From NCBI RefSeq assembly GCF_030705605.1, contig NZ_JAPCKK010000016.1, positions 496,001 to 560,000 of the forward strand: DNA of 64,000 nucleotides. The letters run 5' to 3'. Origin of the DNA: Paenibacillus zeirhizosphaerae (lineage in GTDB: Bacteria; Bacillota; Bacilli; Paenibacillales; Paenibacillaceae). Positions 16,646-24,673 of the stretch are shown one piece after another. The notes beneath the pieces are model-generated. The model searched no databases. It worked only from the letters and a program-made list of their open reading frames with translations, and was not told where the DNA came from. Position 1 is the stretch's first letter; each line of letters opens with the position of its first letter. A program made the translations under genes and the position numbers.

Positions 16646-17250
16646 CATTTCGGCGGAGTTGTGATTTTTGTTATGATCGAATCAAAGGACTCCCCTTCAC
16701 GGAAGCTGTAAGTCCCAGAACGGATTTTAGTGTTTATTTTCTGCTCAGTTGCCGCGTTCTGAAAAGCGCCCGCATCCTCAAGCACGCCCGCCTTCTGAAG
16801 ACCTTCGGCAACGCCACGCAAATTACTTCCTGGAGCGATCTGGTAACGGATCAGTGAAACTGCGGGCGCGGCAGGCTGCTCCGGAGTCTTCGCCGTGCTC
16901 GCCCCGGCTTGCGGAGCAGCAGTCTCAGGGCTTGTGTTGCGGGGCTGCTCAGGTGCTTCCGGTTCCGCGGCGGCATCCGTGCTTTTCGGCGTATCCGGTT
17001 CTTCGGGGGCTTGATTTCCTTGCTCTATCGCCTTCTGACGCCATTCTTCCTCGGTCATTAACGGTTTGTCACGTTCACTGATCTGAAGCCCCAAACGTTC
17101 CGCGGCAGCTTCCAGCTCTTCACGTGTAAGCTCATCGGACGCAACGTAAGCAACCGTCTGGCCCTGGCCTATGATCGCTAACTGAAGCAGCAGCGCGCCC
17201 AGAATTAGTCCCATTCCCATTCCCAACATAAATGCACGGTTCTTAATCAT
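16645..17250 (-). CDS. Membrane-anchored protein with MltG/YceG-like LysM-type domain
   Basis: A 201-residue protein. Residues 5-27 form one membrane helix (MLGMGMGLILGALLLQLAIIG). Residues 75-130 are a Pro/Glu/Ala-rich linker. The C-terminal 60 residues (YQIAPGSNLRGVAEGLQKAGVLEDAGAF ... KIRSGTYSFREGESFDSIITKIT) resemble the N-terminal LysM-like part of endolytic transglycosylase MltG. The catalytic transglycosylase domain is absent, so it is more likely a wall-binding or accessory protein than an enzyme. Its ATG overlaps the stop of the DUF6115 gene by 8 nt. It is the last gene of the motility unit, before a terminator and rpsB. Confidence 0.7.
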   Translation of the reverse strand: MIKNRAFMLGMGMGLILGALLLQLAIIGQGQTVAYVASDELTREELEAAAERLGLQISERDKPLMTEEEWRQKAIEQGNQAPEEPDTPKSTDAAAEPEAPEQPRNTSPETAAPQAGASTAKTPEQPAAPAVSLIRYQIAPGSNLRGVAEGLQKAGVLEDAGAFQNAATEQKINTKIRSGTYSFREGESFDSIITKITTPPK

Positions 17251-17821
17251 CCTGCCCCTCCCTCTCGGCCAATTGAAGGATCAACTGCACCTCGCCGCGC
17301 TGCATTCCTGTTTGCTTGGCGATGGAGTCCAGTGATTTCCCTTGACCGTACAGTGTAAACAGCTCGCCGTAGCGATCCCGGATCGTCTCTGGTGGCTCGA
17401 CTGTTTCTTTCTCGGATACGTGATCCGTAAGAGGGGGGAGCGACGTATACTGCTCCGCTTCCTGAACAAGAGTGAGGGGATGGGCCTGGCTCGGTTGTTC
17501 ACTGAAGAGGTTAGCAGCCTGCTGCGAAATGTCCAGCCTGCTGAGATCCTGTCTTTCCAGCTCGATCATCTGCTGTCGAAGCTCGGCGATTTGTTTCTGT
17601 ACAGCAATCTGCCGGGCAGCCTGCTCCTGTTTCATCTGCGCCACCAGATCGATTAATTCGTCGTTTTCCCTTGCTATATCAGCCATATACTGTTCGAGCG
17701 TAGCCTCCATGTTTTTCACCAGCGCTTCATCTGTGCTTCTGCCGCTTCCACGCTTAGGGAGCATCCAGCCGTACATCAACGCTGCCGCACCCAGTAATAC
17801 GATATATACCCATGGATCCAA
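17243..17821 (-). CDS. DUF6115 / SwrB-like membrane-anchored protein
   Basis: A 192-residue protein. Residues 4-22 form an N-terminal membrane helix. Residues 30-90 form a charged coiled coil (repeated Glu/Gln/Lys heptads, KQIAELRQQMIELERQ). A Ser/Pro/Glu-rich linker follows. A C-terminal helix-turn-helix-like segment (LYGQGKSLDSIAKQTGMQRGEVQLILQLAE) matches DUF6115. Position between sigD and rpsB and the anchor-coil-C-terminal helix architecture recall SwrB (YlxL) of Bacillus, which helps activate the flagellar export apparatus. I infer a SwrB-like role, but sequence identity cannot be measured here. Confidence 0.7.
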   Translation of the reverse strand: MDPWVYIVLLGAAALMYGWMLPKRGSGRSTDEALVKNMEATLEQYMADIARENDELIDLVAQMKQEQAARQIAVQKQIAELRQQMIELERQDLSRLDISQQAANLFSEQPSQAHPLTLVQEAEQYTSLPPLTDHVSEKETVEPPETIRDRYGELFTLYGQGKSLDSIAKQTGMQRGEVQLILQLAEREGQDD

Positions 17822-17858
17822 AAACCATCGTCTCCTTCATGTCCCATTTATCGCCGGG

Positions 17859-18182
17859 TTAAAGCGACAAATCAATATAATGTCCTTTAAATGGATGCTC
17901 TGCCTGGTGTACGGCAGGTTGATTATCCTGTGTAGGCTCGGAACCACGCCGCTTGTTCCGGTCATCTTCATGGTTCGATTGCCCTTTCTGGTCGCGGACG
18001 ACGGCATCAGCAGACTCGTCGACCGCTTCGCTGCGTTGCCTGATCGTCTCAGTCGCTTTCACAGCTTGTTCTCCAAGAAGAGCCTGGTCATTCACCATTC
18101 TGTGCCGGTTTTCGCTTTGAACCTTTCCGGCCTCGCTCGTCCGCGGGACGGCAATTTGCAATTCAATGGCCTTCAAACTCAT
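17859..18182 (-). CDS. Small hydrophilic protein of unknown function
   Basis: A 107-residue protein with no recognised domain. The N-terminus (LKAIELQIAVPRTSEAGKVQ) looks structured. The rest is very charged and polar, with many Gln, Glu, Asp, Arg and Asn, and is probably disordered. It ends in the short hydrophobic tail HYIDLSL. AAAGGTGTG lies upstream of the ATG. It is placed between fapA and the SwrB-like gene in the same direction, so a motility-related accessory role is possible. Similar small genes occur here in Paenibacillus by my recollection, not by a search. Confidence 0.65.
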   Translation of the reverse strand: MSLKAIELQIAVPRTSEAGKVQSENRHRMVNDQALLGEQAVKATETIRQRSEAVDESADAVVRDQKGQSNHEDDRNKRRGSEPTQDNQPAVHQAEHPFKGHYIDLSL

Positions 18183-18249
18183 AGGATCACACCTTTCTTA
18201 GCAGCGGCTGCGCTTGCCAGCCCCAGATAACCGCATCACATCAGAGGTT

Positions 18250-19659
18250 TTAGACCAAGGTGGACATTCCTATGTCCCCATCGTGGTGATGAAACACCAT
18301 TCGCTGTACCGGATCCTTAATATATTTCGTGTATCTGCCGATAACTATTTTAGAACCGCTGTAAATCATGTTTCTGACTTCAACTCTGGCCGTGTCGGTA
18401 TCTTCGAGCATCCTTTCGATTTCCAGCATTCTTTCCCGATTCTCGCTCTTTTCCTGCTCCGTGGATACCTTCGTTGCCTTCAGTTTCATACGCATAGTGA
18501 CTTTGTCCGGCGTTAATTGACCCGCTGCCGCAAGCTGGTCCAATATGTTAAGCGCCTTGGACGTCTTGTCCAGGCTTACTGTCTGTTCTTTAAGCAGATT
18601 GCGCAGATCCGCCAACTCGTTGCGCAGCTCGGGCAGGACGCCGACCTCAATGCTGGTCACTGTAGACATCGTATTACCGATCGTTCTGGCCTCCACTTTC
18701 TCTCCGGCTTGAATGCTTCCGCCGACGATGAGTCCCTTAGCGCCGCTGCACAGCACTTGTTTGCCGGCACGCAGATTGGAGTGCATAATGCTTTGCGAGA
18801 CTATAATATCCGCACCCGCTGTGACGTTGCCATCCTGAATAAAAGAGCACTTGACATTGTAGCCTGCTTTAACTAATCCTTTATGATAGCCGATAATACC
18901 TTCGGTGATTTCGATTGAGCCCGCAGCTTCCAGCTCCGCACCTTCGACTCCGCCGACGACCCGAATATCGCCGTCAGCCTTGACACGAAACCCGGTAAGG
19001 ACATTTCCACGGATGACAACCGTTCCGACAAAGTTGATGTTGCCGATGCTGTAGTCTACGTCACCGTTAATTTCATAGACGGGAAAGACATTGATTTTAT
19101 CTTGATCCGTCATCGTAACCATTCCGTCGATTGCAGCATATAAAGCAGAACCTTCCGGATGGACAACGACATTTTTGCCCACTTTGAACCTAGCTTCCCG
19201 GCCTTCACGGAAAGGAATTTCCTCCCCGGTTACTCCGGTGCCCGGCACTCCCGGTTCGGGATCCATGCGCTCGGCTATAAGCTGGCCCTTGCGGACATTG
19301 CTCAAACGGGTCAATTCCTTATAATCCACTTTACCGTCCTGCGTCTCAAGTGGCCTGTGTTCATCAGATTTATTCATGATTTCCGCCATACGTATGTAAC
19401 CATCCTTGCCGCTGACCGGAACTATTCCTTCCGCAATCAAGGTTTTGACGAGAAAAAAGCTTTCCGGACGGTCGGCCAACTGCTGCAGTGTCTGACGTTT
19501 GATTCCATAACAGATATGGTGCTTCTCCAGATATTGCTCCAAATCCTGAAGCGAACAATAAAAGCCCTCTTCATGCTTGGAAAATTCCAGATAGGCCGCA
19601 CTCTTATCCGGAGCAATGGTCAAGCTCAAAAACTGATCCAATGCGTACACCTGCTCCAC
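18250..19659 (-). CDS. fapA: FapA family protein (DUF342)
   Basis: A 469-residue protein of the DUF342/FapA family. The N-terminal third is an alpha/beta domain. The centre (about residues 165-345) is a right-handed beta-helix-like run of Gly/Val/Ile repeats, such as GDVDYSIGNINFVGTVVIRGNV and ADGDIRVVGGVEGAELEA. A C-terminal coiled coil follows (ELRNELADLRNLLKEQ ... ENRERMLEIERMLED). In Vibrio, FapA affects polar flagellar assembly; its role in Bacillota is not established. I prefer the GTG at 19659, 6 nt after AAAGGAG, over the ATG at 19665. It follows sigD by 39 bp, so it is probably cotranscribed with the motility genes. Confidence 0.88.
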   Translation of the reverse strand: MEQVYALDQFLSLTIAPDKSAAYLEFSKHEEGFYCSLQDLEQYLEKHHICYGIKRQTLQQLADRPESFFLVKTLIAEGIVPVSGKDGYIRMAEIMNKSDEHRPLETQDGKVDYKELTRLSNVRKGQLIAERMDPEPGVPGTGVTGEEIPFREGREARFKVGKNVVVHPEGSALYAAIDGMVTMTDQDKINVFPVYEINGDVDYSIGNINFVGTVVIRGNVLTGFRVKADGDIRVVGGVEGAELEAAGSIEITEGIIGYHKGLVKAGYNVKCSFIQDGNVTAGADIIVSQSIMHSNLRAGKQVLCSGAKGLIVGGSIQAGEKVEARTIGNTMSTVTSIEVGVLPELRNELADLRNLLKEQTVSLDKTSKALNILDQLAAAGQLTPDKVTMRMKLKATKVSTEQEKSENRERMLEIERMLEDTDTARVEVRNMIYSGSKIVIGRYTKYIKDPVQRMVFHHHDGDIGMSTLV

Positions 19660-19698
19660 CCCCATTCTCCTTTCCCTTATAAAGTAATGAAAGGCCCC

Positions 19699-20487
19699 CT
19701 AATCCTTCTGCATCAGCAAATCCCGCTGCTTATCCAATGTAGCTCTAAGACGCAAGATGGCTTTGGAATGCAATTGGGAGATCCGTGAAGGAGATAATGA
19801 CATAACCTCCGCAATTTCACTTAGGGATAAATCCTCGTAATACAGCAAAGACACAACCGTCCGCTCCTTCTCGGTAAGCTTTTCGATGCCCTGGACCAGC
19901 GCCTGCCGAAGATAGAACTCATTCACTGTGTGATCAGGATTTTTGGCTTTCTCATCAACCAGAAGGGAAAGCCTTGTCTCCGCTTCTTCTTCCCGGATCG
20001 GATCTTCTAATGAGTAGATAGACATGACGGCGACCTCCTGCAGCATACTCTGAAACTCTTTTTCCGATATTTGCAGGTAACTGCTCATTTCTTCATCGCT
20101 GACTGTCCGCAAATATTGTTGTTCCAGCTTTTGATAGGCATCCTCGATCTTTTTGGCCTTTTCCCTGACAGAACGGGGAACCCAATCCCCTTGACGCAGT
20201 CCGTCGAGTATGGCTCCCCGCACACGCCAGGAAGCATATGTCTCAAACTGAAGCCCTCGCTCATAATCAAATTTTTCTATGGCGTCAATCAGTCCCATAA
20301 CACCGTTGCTGGCCAGATCATCCTTGGATACATTCTTGGGCAAGCCAACTGCGAGACGGCCTGAGACATAATCGACTATGGAAAGATATTTTTCGATAAG
20401 CTGTTTTTTCGCTTCCAGTTCACCATGTTCTTTCCAGCGCTCCCACAGTTCAGAGTAATTCAAATGAGCGGCTTTTCGCTCGTTCAT
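19699..20487 (-). CDS. sigD: RNA polymerase sigma factor SigD (FliA/WhiG family)
   Basis: It directs RNA polymerase to late flagellar, chemotaxis and autolysin genes. The 262-residue protein shows region 2 (VDYVSGRLAVGLPKNV, LASNGVMGLIDAIEKFD, FETYASWRVRGAILDGLRQGDWVPRSVR, the classic FliA/WhiG pattern), region 3, and region 4 (EKERTVVSLLYYEDLSLSEIAEVMSLSPSRISQLHSKAI). I chose the ATG at 20487, 9 nt after AAAGGAGG. A GTG at 20496 abuts the binding site. As in Bacillus, it is near the end of the fla/che operon, which makes its level sensitive to operon read-through. An anti-sigma factor FlgM is not in the window. Confidence 0.96.
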   Translation of the reverse strand: MNERKAAHLNYSELWERWKEHGELEAKKQLIEKYLSIVDYVSGRLAVGLPKNVSKDDLASNGVMGLIDAIEKFDYERGLQFETYASWRVRGAILDGLRQGDWVPRSVREKAKKIEDAYQKLEQQYLRTVSDEEMSSYLQISEKEFQSMLQEVAVMSIYSLEDPIREEEAETRLSLLVDEKAKNPDHTVNEFYLRQALVQGIEKLTEKERTVVSLLYYEDLSLSEIAEVMSLSPSRISQLHSKAILRLRATLDKQRDLLMQKD

Positions 20488-20502
20488 CGGCTTCACCCTC
20501 CT

Positions 20503-20928
20503 TTATTTGTCTGTCAGGTGACGAACTGCCTTCGCCAATTCTTCAGGGTCTTTGCTCGTGACCAGTTTGGGTGGATCGAGCGGCTTAAAGTCCGCTGACT
20601 TCAATTGCTCCGAATCCGGCATCGGGTTCAGCAGATCGTTCAATTCCTCGCTTTCGTCAGGCGTCGTCAGGTCCAGACGTGAGCCCAGACCCTCCCCCTG
20701 CCCGGCATGCCTGTCCACCCGCGGATCAGCGGATACCGGCTTTTCCGGCTGAGTCAGCATCCCCAGAACAAAACGGACCGCAAAAGCAAACAAAAACCAA
20801 ACCGCAGAAGCGATTAAGCCGCGAATTAAGCTGGTCGTCAGCAAGTTACTGTTAAGGGACAGCAGGAATGTCAGAGTAAAACCGACGACCCCGGACCACA
20901 AGTTAATGCGCAAGCTTCCAAATAACAT
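20503..20928 (-). CDS. Two-helix membrane protein of unknown function
   Basis: A 141-residue protein between cheD and sigD; I do not recognise a family. The first 65 residues contain two membrane segments (about 10-27 and 35-60). The rest is a cytoplasmic-type acidic tail rich in Asp, Pro and Leu (DLTTPDESEELNDLLNPMPD) ending in LAKAVRHLTDK. The ATG at 20928 has AAAGGA 9 nt upstream and starts 2 nt after the cheD stop; sigD starts 15 nt after its end. It is thus tightly embedded in the operon. Bacillus subtilis has no gene here (cheD-sigD are adjacent). Confidence 0.7.
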   Translation of the reverse strand: MLFGSLRINLWSGVVGFTLTFLLSLNSNLLTTSLIRGLIASAVWFLFAFAVRFVLGMLTQPEKPVSADPRVDRHAGQGEGLGSRLDLTTPDESEELNDLLNPMPDSEQLKSADFKPLDPPKLVTSKDPEELAKAVRHLTDK

Positions 20929-20930
20929 GA

Positions 20931-21428
20931 CTATAGTTCCTTTACACCTTTTTGTACGCTTCGAATACTCAAAACGCCAGTAAGACAATCCAGCTCAATA
21001 GTACGCCCCACATTACCACCCGTATCTTCAGCAATAAGGGGAATACGCAGCCCCACGAGCATCGCGCGGCATGATTCCACATTACGCGGACCGATTCTCA
21101 TGGTGTCTCCTCCACCCGCAAAAGCAAACATCTGCGCACCGCCGGCCATTTTGGCAACAATCCGGCTGCGCGCCGCTCCCAACTGAAGCATTCTGTTCAA
21201 TAGCTCAGGCAAAGCAGTGTCTGCATATTTGGCAATGTTAATTTGACCTTCCCGCGCGATATCGGAAGACGGGAGCATAACATGGGCCATACCGGCAACC
21301 TTAAGCTGAGGATCATACATGGTCAATCCGACACAGGACCCCAGTCCGGTAGTTCGGATGGCATCCGGGGAGTTAGCGACATTCAAATCCGCCATGCCGA
21401 CTTTAATGATGTTTTTCTCCTCTATCAT
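20931..21428 (-). CDS. cheD: Chemoreceptor glutamine deamidase CheD
   Basis: CheD deamidates Gln residues on methyl-accepting receptors and binds CheC, whose phosphatase activity it stimulates. The 165-residue protein carries the catalytic Cys in GLGSCVGLTMYDP (Cys32) and the His in MAHVMLP (His49), followed by the family segments YADTALPELL and KMAGGAQMF. It starts 3 nt after the cheC stop, in the usual cheC-cheD pairing. Confidence 0.96.
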   Translation of the reverse strand: MIEEKNIIKVGMADLNVANSPDAIRTTGLGSCVGLTMYDPQLKVAGMAHVMLPSSDIAREGQINIAKYADTALPELLNRMLQLGAARSRIVAKMAGGAQMFAFAGGGDTMRIGPRNVESCRAMLVGLRIPLIAEDTGGNVGRTIELDCLTGVLSIRSVQKGVKEL

Positions 21429-21431
21429 AAC

Positions 21432-22040
21432 TTAACGGACTCCTAGTGACTCGAAAATTTTTTCGAAGGATTCCGGGTCCGGAATGAGGAAAAATTGTCC
21501 TTCAATTTGATTCTGTCCTTCAAGAAACGATGTGTCAATCAAAAGGGCGTCGTCTCCCATTTGTCCAAACTGCAACAATCCGTAGCTCAGGATCGCACCA
21601 GCCATATCCATCGCCAGCCCCGGCACGGTTGGATACATGGACAGCCTGGTGAAATCGGCAAGGGAAGACAGATAGGAGCCTACTAAAATGTTGCCGATTT
21701 CCGAGAGAGCGGATTGTTCCATCTCCGTGAAGGCACCCTCATCCTCCGAATCTATACCCGCCAGCCGTTGAAGCAGCCCTTTGGCCGCTTCCGGCGCCAG
21801 AATGAAGAACAGGTTGCCCGGCGCATCCCCATCGACCCGAAAAAAGATGGCGACGACGAACTGCTCGGGTCCGCCTACTTTGTCAGCTATGGCCTCAAAC
21901 GGGAGCACTTGTACCTTGGGCACTCCCATGTCGATAGGTTTGTTCAGAAGGCGTGACAGCGCGGTGGCGGCGTTGCCTGCACCAATATTGCCAACTTCCT
22001 TCAGCACATCCATTTTGAAATCTTCCAGGTTGTTGAACAC
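21432..22040 (-). CDS. cheC: CheY-P phosphatase CheC
   Basis: CheC dephosphorylates CheY-P and interacts with CheD, setting adaptation in Bacillus-type chemotaxis. Two phosphatase motifs (ExxN) are visible: EVGNIGAGNAATAL near the N-terminus and EIGNILVGSYLSSL in the middle. I chose the GTG at 22040, 9 nt after GAGG, giving MFNNLEDFKMDVLKEVGNIG, very like the Bacillus CheC start. A TTG at 22055 inside cheW is the alternative. It lies 4 nt after cheW. Confidence 0.93.
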   Translation of the reverse strand: MFNNLEDFKMDVLKEVGNIGAGNAATALSRLLNKPIDMGVPKVQVLPFEAIADKVGGPEQFVVAIFFRVDGDAPGNLFFILAPEAAKGLLQRLAGIDSEDEGAFTEMEQSALSEIGNILVGSYLSSLADFTRLSMYPTVPGLAMDMAGAILSYGLLQFGQMGDDALLIDTSFLEGQNQIEGQFFLIPDPESFEKIFESLGVR

Positions 22041-22044
22041 GGCC

Positions 22045-22506
22045 TTATTCCTCAATACTTTCCAACTGCACGATCTCGCCTTTATTCAGCACCTCGGACA
22101 GATTCAGCATGATAAGCAGCCGTTCTTCGTTGATCTTGGCCACACCACGAAGGTACTTCGCTTTAATGCCGCCTACGACCTCAGGCGGAGTTTCAATCGT
22201 ATCGGAACTCAAATCGATAACGTCGTTTGCGGAGTCTACAATAAAGCCGACCTGCATGTCATTGACAGAAACGATGATAATCCGGGTCTGATCCGTGTAT
22301 TCCGTCTCCTCCAGACCGAAACGACCGCGTAGATCAATGGCAGGGATCACAACCCCTCTCAGGTTGAATACGCCTTTTACGAACGTGAACGTCTTCGGCA
22401 CACGAGTAATCGGAACCATACGCTCGATGGACTGGACCTTGTCTACTTCCACTCCATATTCCTCTTCACCCAATTTGAAAACGATAACTTTAATTTCTTC
22501 TGCCAT
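22045..22506 (-). CDS. cheW: Chemotaxis coupling protein CheW
   Basis: CheW links receptors to the CheA kinase. The single CheW domain of 153 residues shows KVIVFKLGEEEYGVEVDKVQSIERMVPITRVP, then VKGVFNLRGVVIPAIDLRGRFGL and GFIVDSANDVIDL. The ATG at 22506 has GGGGAGGG 8 nt ahead. It follows cheA and precedes cheC. Confidence 0.97.
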   Translation of the reverse strand: MAEEIKVIVFKLGEEEYGVEVDKVQSIERMVPITRVPKTFTFVKGVFNLRGVVIPAIDLRGRFGLEETEYTDQTRIIIVSVNDMQVGFIVDSANDVIDLSSDTIETPPEVVGGIKAKYLRGVAKINEERLLIMLNLSEVLNKGEIVQLESIEE

Positions 22507-22549
22507 GCCCAAAACCCTCCCCTATGAGATTCACGATTCAGAAAAATCC

Positions 22550-24640
22550 TTATTTAATGAAAACGTTAGGATCAATAATCAATGCAACCTGCCCGTCACC
22601 CAGAATGGTTGCTCCGGAAATACCCGGAATGGCCGGAAGATATTTGCCCATATTTTTGATGACAATTTCGCTCTGCCCCAAAAAGTCCTGCACAGAAACA
22701 GCAGCCAGCTTTTCCCCCTTGCGAATGACCACGACTTCGGTTTCCTCTTCCTCATTCTCGTTGAAATCCGGAATTTCAAAGATTTGACTTAGTGAAATCA
22801 GCGGGATGTGGGTTTCACGGAAGGCAATCATTTTATTCCCGTGAACGGTACGGATTTTGTCACGCTTCACGATAGCTGTTTCAACAATCGAAGACAATGG
22901 AATCGCATATTTCTCCGAGCCGATTTGCACCATCATGGCCGCGATAATCGACAGCGTGAGCGGCAGTTGAACAGAGAAGTTGGTTCCTTTGCCCGGAGTT
23001 GAGTAAATCGTTACATTGCCGCCCAGAGAAGTGATCTTTGACTTGACCACATCCAGCCCTACACCTCTTCCGGAAATATCCGAAATCACCTCCGCAGTGC
23101 TGAAGCCCGGAGCGAACAGAATCTGGTACGCTTCCTCGTCCGTCATGGCCGCCGCCTTCTCCCGGGTCAAAATCCCTTTGTTAATGGCGTTTCTCAGTAC
23201 CTTCTCACGATTGATGCCCGCACCGTCGTCTTCGATCTCGATAAATACGTTATTGCCACTGTGAAAGGCACGCAGATTCACGGTACCTGTTTCCGGTTTG
23301 CCAGCAGCAATCCGGTCAGCGACCGATTCGATGCCATGATCAACCGAGTTGCGGAGCAGGTGAACGAGCGGGTCGCCGATCTCGTCGATCACCGTACGGT
23401 CCAGCTCCGTTTCAGCACCTGTGATCACCAAATCCAGCTTTTTATCCAGCGATTTGGCCAGGTCACGTACCATGCGCGGAAAACGGTTAAACACGGTGTC
23501 CACCGGAACCATCCGCAGCTTCAGCACGATATTTTGCAGGTCTGCGCTGACCCGGCTCATATGCTCAACCGTCTCGGTCAAGGCCGAATTCCCAACTTCA
23601 CTGGCCAACTGCTCCAGACGCACGCGGTCGATCAGGAGCTCACTGAACAGATTCATCAGCACATCAAGGCGCTCAATATCTACGCGGATCGTCCGGTTTG
23701 GCGCAGGAGGCGCATTTTTCACAGGAGCTTTGGCCGCCTGCGGGACAGCTTGAGACGCACTCTTGCCCGCTTCCACAACGGAAGGGTGAACGACTTCCGC
23801 AACTGCTGCGGCAATCTCGGCAGAAGCGGCGTGGGCGGCTTCTATGCTCTCATTGCTCATGTGCTTCAGTGACTCTTCATCCAACTCGGTAAGCTCCGCA
23901 TTCTCAACCTCGGAAATGCCGAGAATTTCTTTTCGCAGCTCATCCGTTTCTTTCTGTGTAATGAAATACAACGAGAAGCTGCGGTCGAATTTTTCCTGTT
24001 CGATATCCTGCACTGAAGGATTAGCTTTCACGATTTCTCCGGCATTTTCCAGAACGTTGAAAACCATAAACGCCCGCGCTGCCTTAAGCTGGCTCTCTTC
24101 GCTAATGGCCACCTGAACGTACAGCACACGATGCCCTTCCGAGATGGACTGCTCCAGCACGGAATACTGGAACTGATCCAGCGTAAGTCCCGCATTGTCC
24201 AACGCGCTGGCGGCAGAAGAAGCTGCGGCTGTCTCCTGCTTGGCTGTGGAGGACTGGAAGTCGCCGTTTACAATGGACTGCAACGCAGCAACAATAGAGG
24301 TGACATCGGCTTTCCCTTCGCCGCCTGCCGTGATATCCTGAACCATGGACTCCAGGGCATCCAGGCCTTTGAAAAAGGTATCGAATATAAACTCCTGCAT
24401 CGCCAGCTTTTCGTTGCGTACCAGGTCGAGCACATTTTCCATTTGATGCGTAAGCGAAGCCAGATCTTCAAAGCCCATTGTTGCAGCCATCCCTTTCAGG
24501 GTATGAGCTGAACGGAAAATCACTTGCACGATTCCAAGATCGGTCGGACTGCTTTCAAGCTGAAGCATTTTTTCGTTAAGAGACTGCAGATGATCATTCG
24601 ACTCATCAATAAACATGGTTAAATACTGATTCATGTCCAT
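22550..24640 (-). CDS. cheA: Chemotaxis sensor histidine kinase CheA
   Basis: CheA autophosphorylates in response to receptors and donates phosphate to CheY and CheB. Domains in order over 696 residues: the P1/Hpt domain with phospho-acceptor His46 (RSAHTLKGMAATMGF); the P2 domain around 150-260; the P3 dimerisation helices after the Ala/Pro linker near 300; the P4 kinase domain with N box HLLRNSVDHGIE, G1 DDGAGIN and G2 SGRGVGLDVV; and the P5 CheW-like domain with LIIDPNVF at the end. GGAGG lies 9 nt before the ATG. Confidence 0.98.
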   Translation of the reverse strand: MDMNQYLTMFIDESNDHLQSLNEKMLQLESSPTDLGIVQVIFRSAHTLKGMAATMGFEDLASLTHQMENVLDLVRNEKLAMQEFIFDTFFKGLDALESMVQDITAGGEGKADVTSIVAALQSIVNGDFQSSTAKQETAAASSAASALDNAGLTLDQFQYSVLEQSISEGHRVLYVQVAISEESQLKAARAFMVFNVLENAGEIVKANPSVQDIEQEKFDRSFSLYFITQKETDELRKEILGISEVENAELTELDEESLKHMSNESIEAAHAASAEIAAAVAEVVHPSVVEAGKSASQAVPQAAKAPVKNAPPAPNRTIRVDIERLDVLMNLFSELLIDRVRLEQLASEVGNSALTETVEHMSRVSADLQNIVLKLRMVPVDTVFNRFPRMVRDLAKSLDKKLDLVITGAETELDRTVIDEIGDPLVHLLRNSVDHGIESVADRIAAGKPETGTVNLRAFHSGNNVFIEIEDDGAGINREKVLRNAINKGILTREKAAAMTDEEAYQILFAPGFSTAEVISDISGRGVGLDVVKSKITSLGGNVTIYSTPGKGTNFSVQLPLTLSIIAAMMVQIGSEKYAIPLSSIVETAIVKRDKIRTVHGNKMIAFRETHIPLISLSQIFEIPDFNENEEEETEVVVIRKGEKLAAVSVQDFLGQSEIVIKNMGKYLPAIPGISGATILGDGQVALIIDPNVFIK

Positions 24641-24673
24641 TGTGAGACACCTCCTCCGTGAGTTACACTCCGA

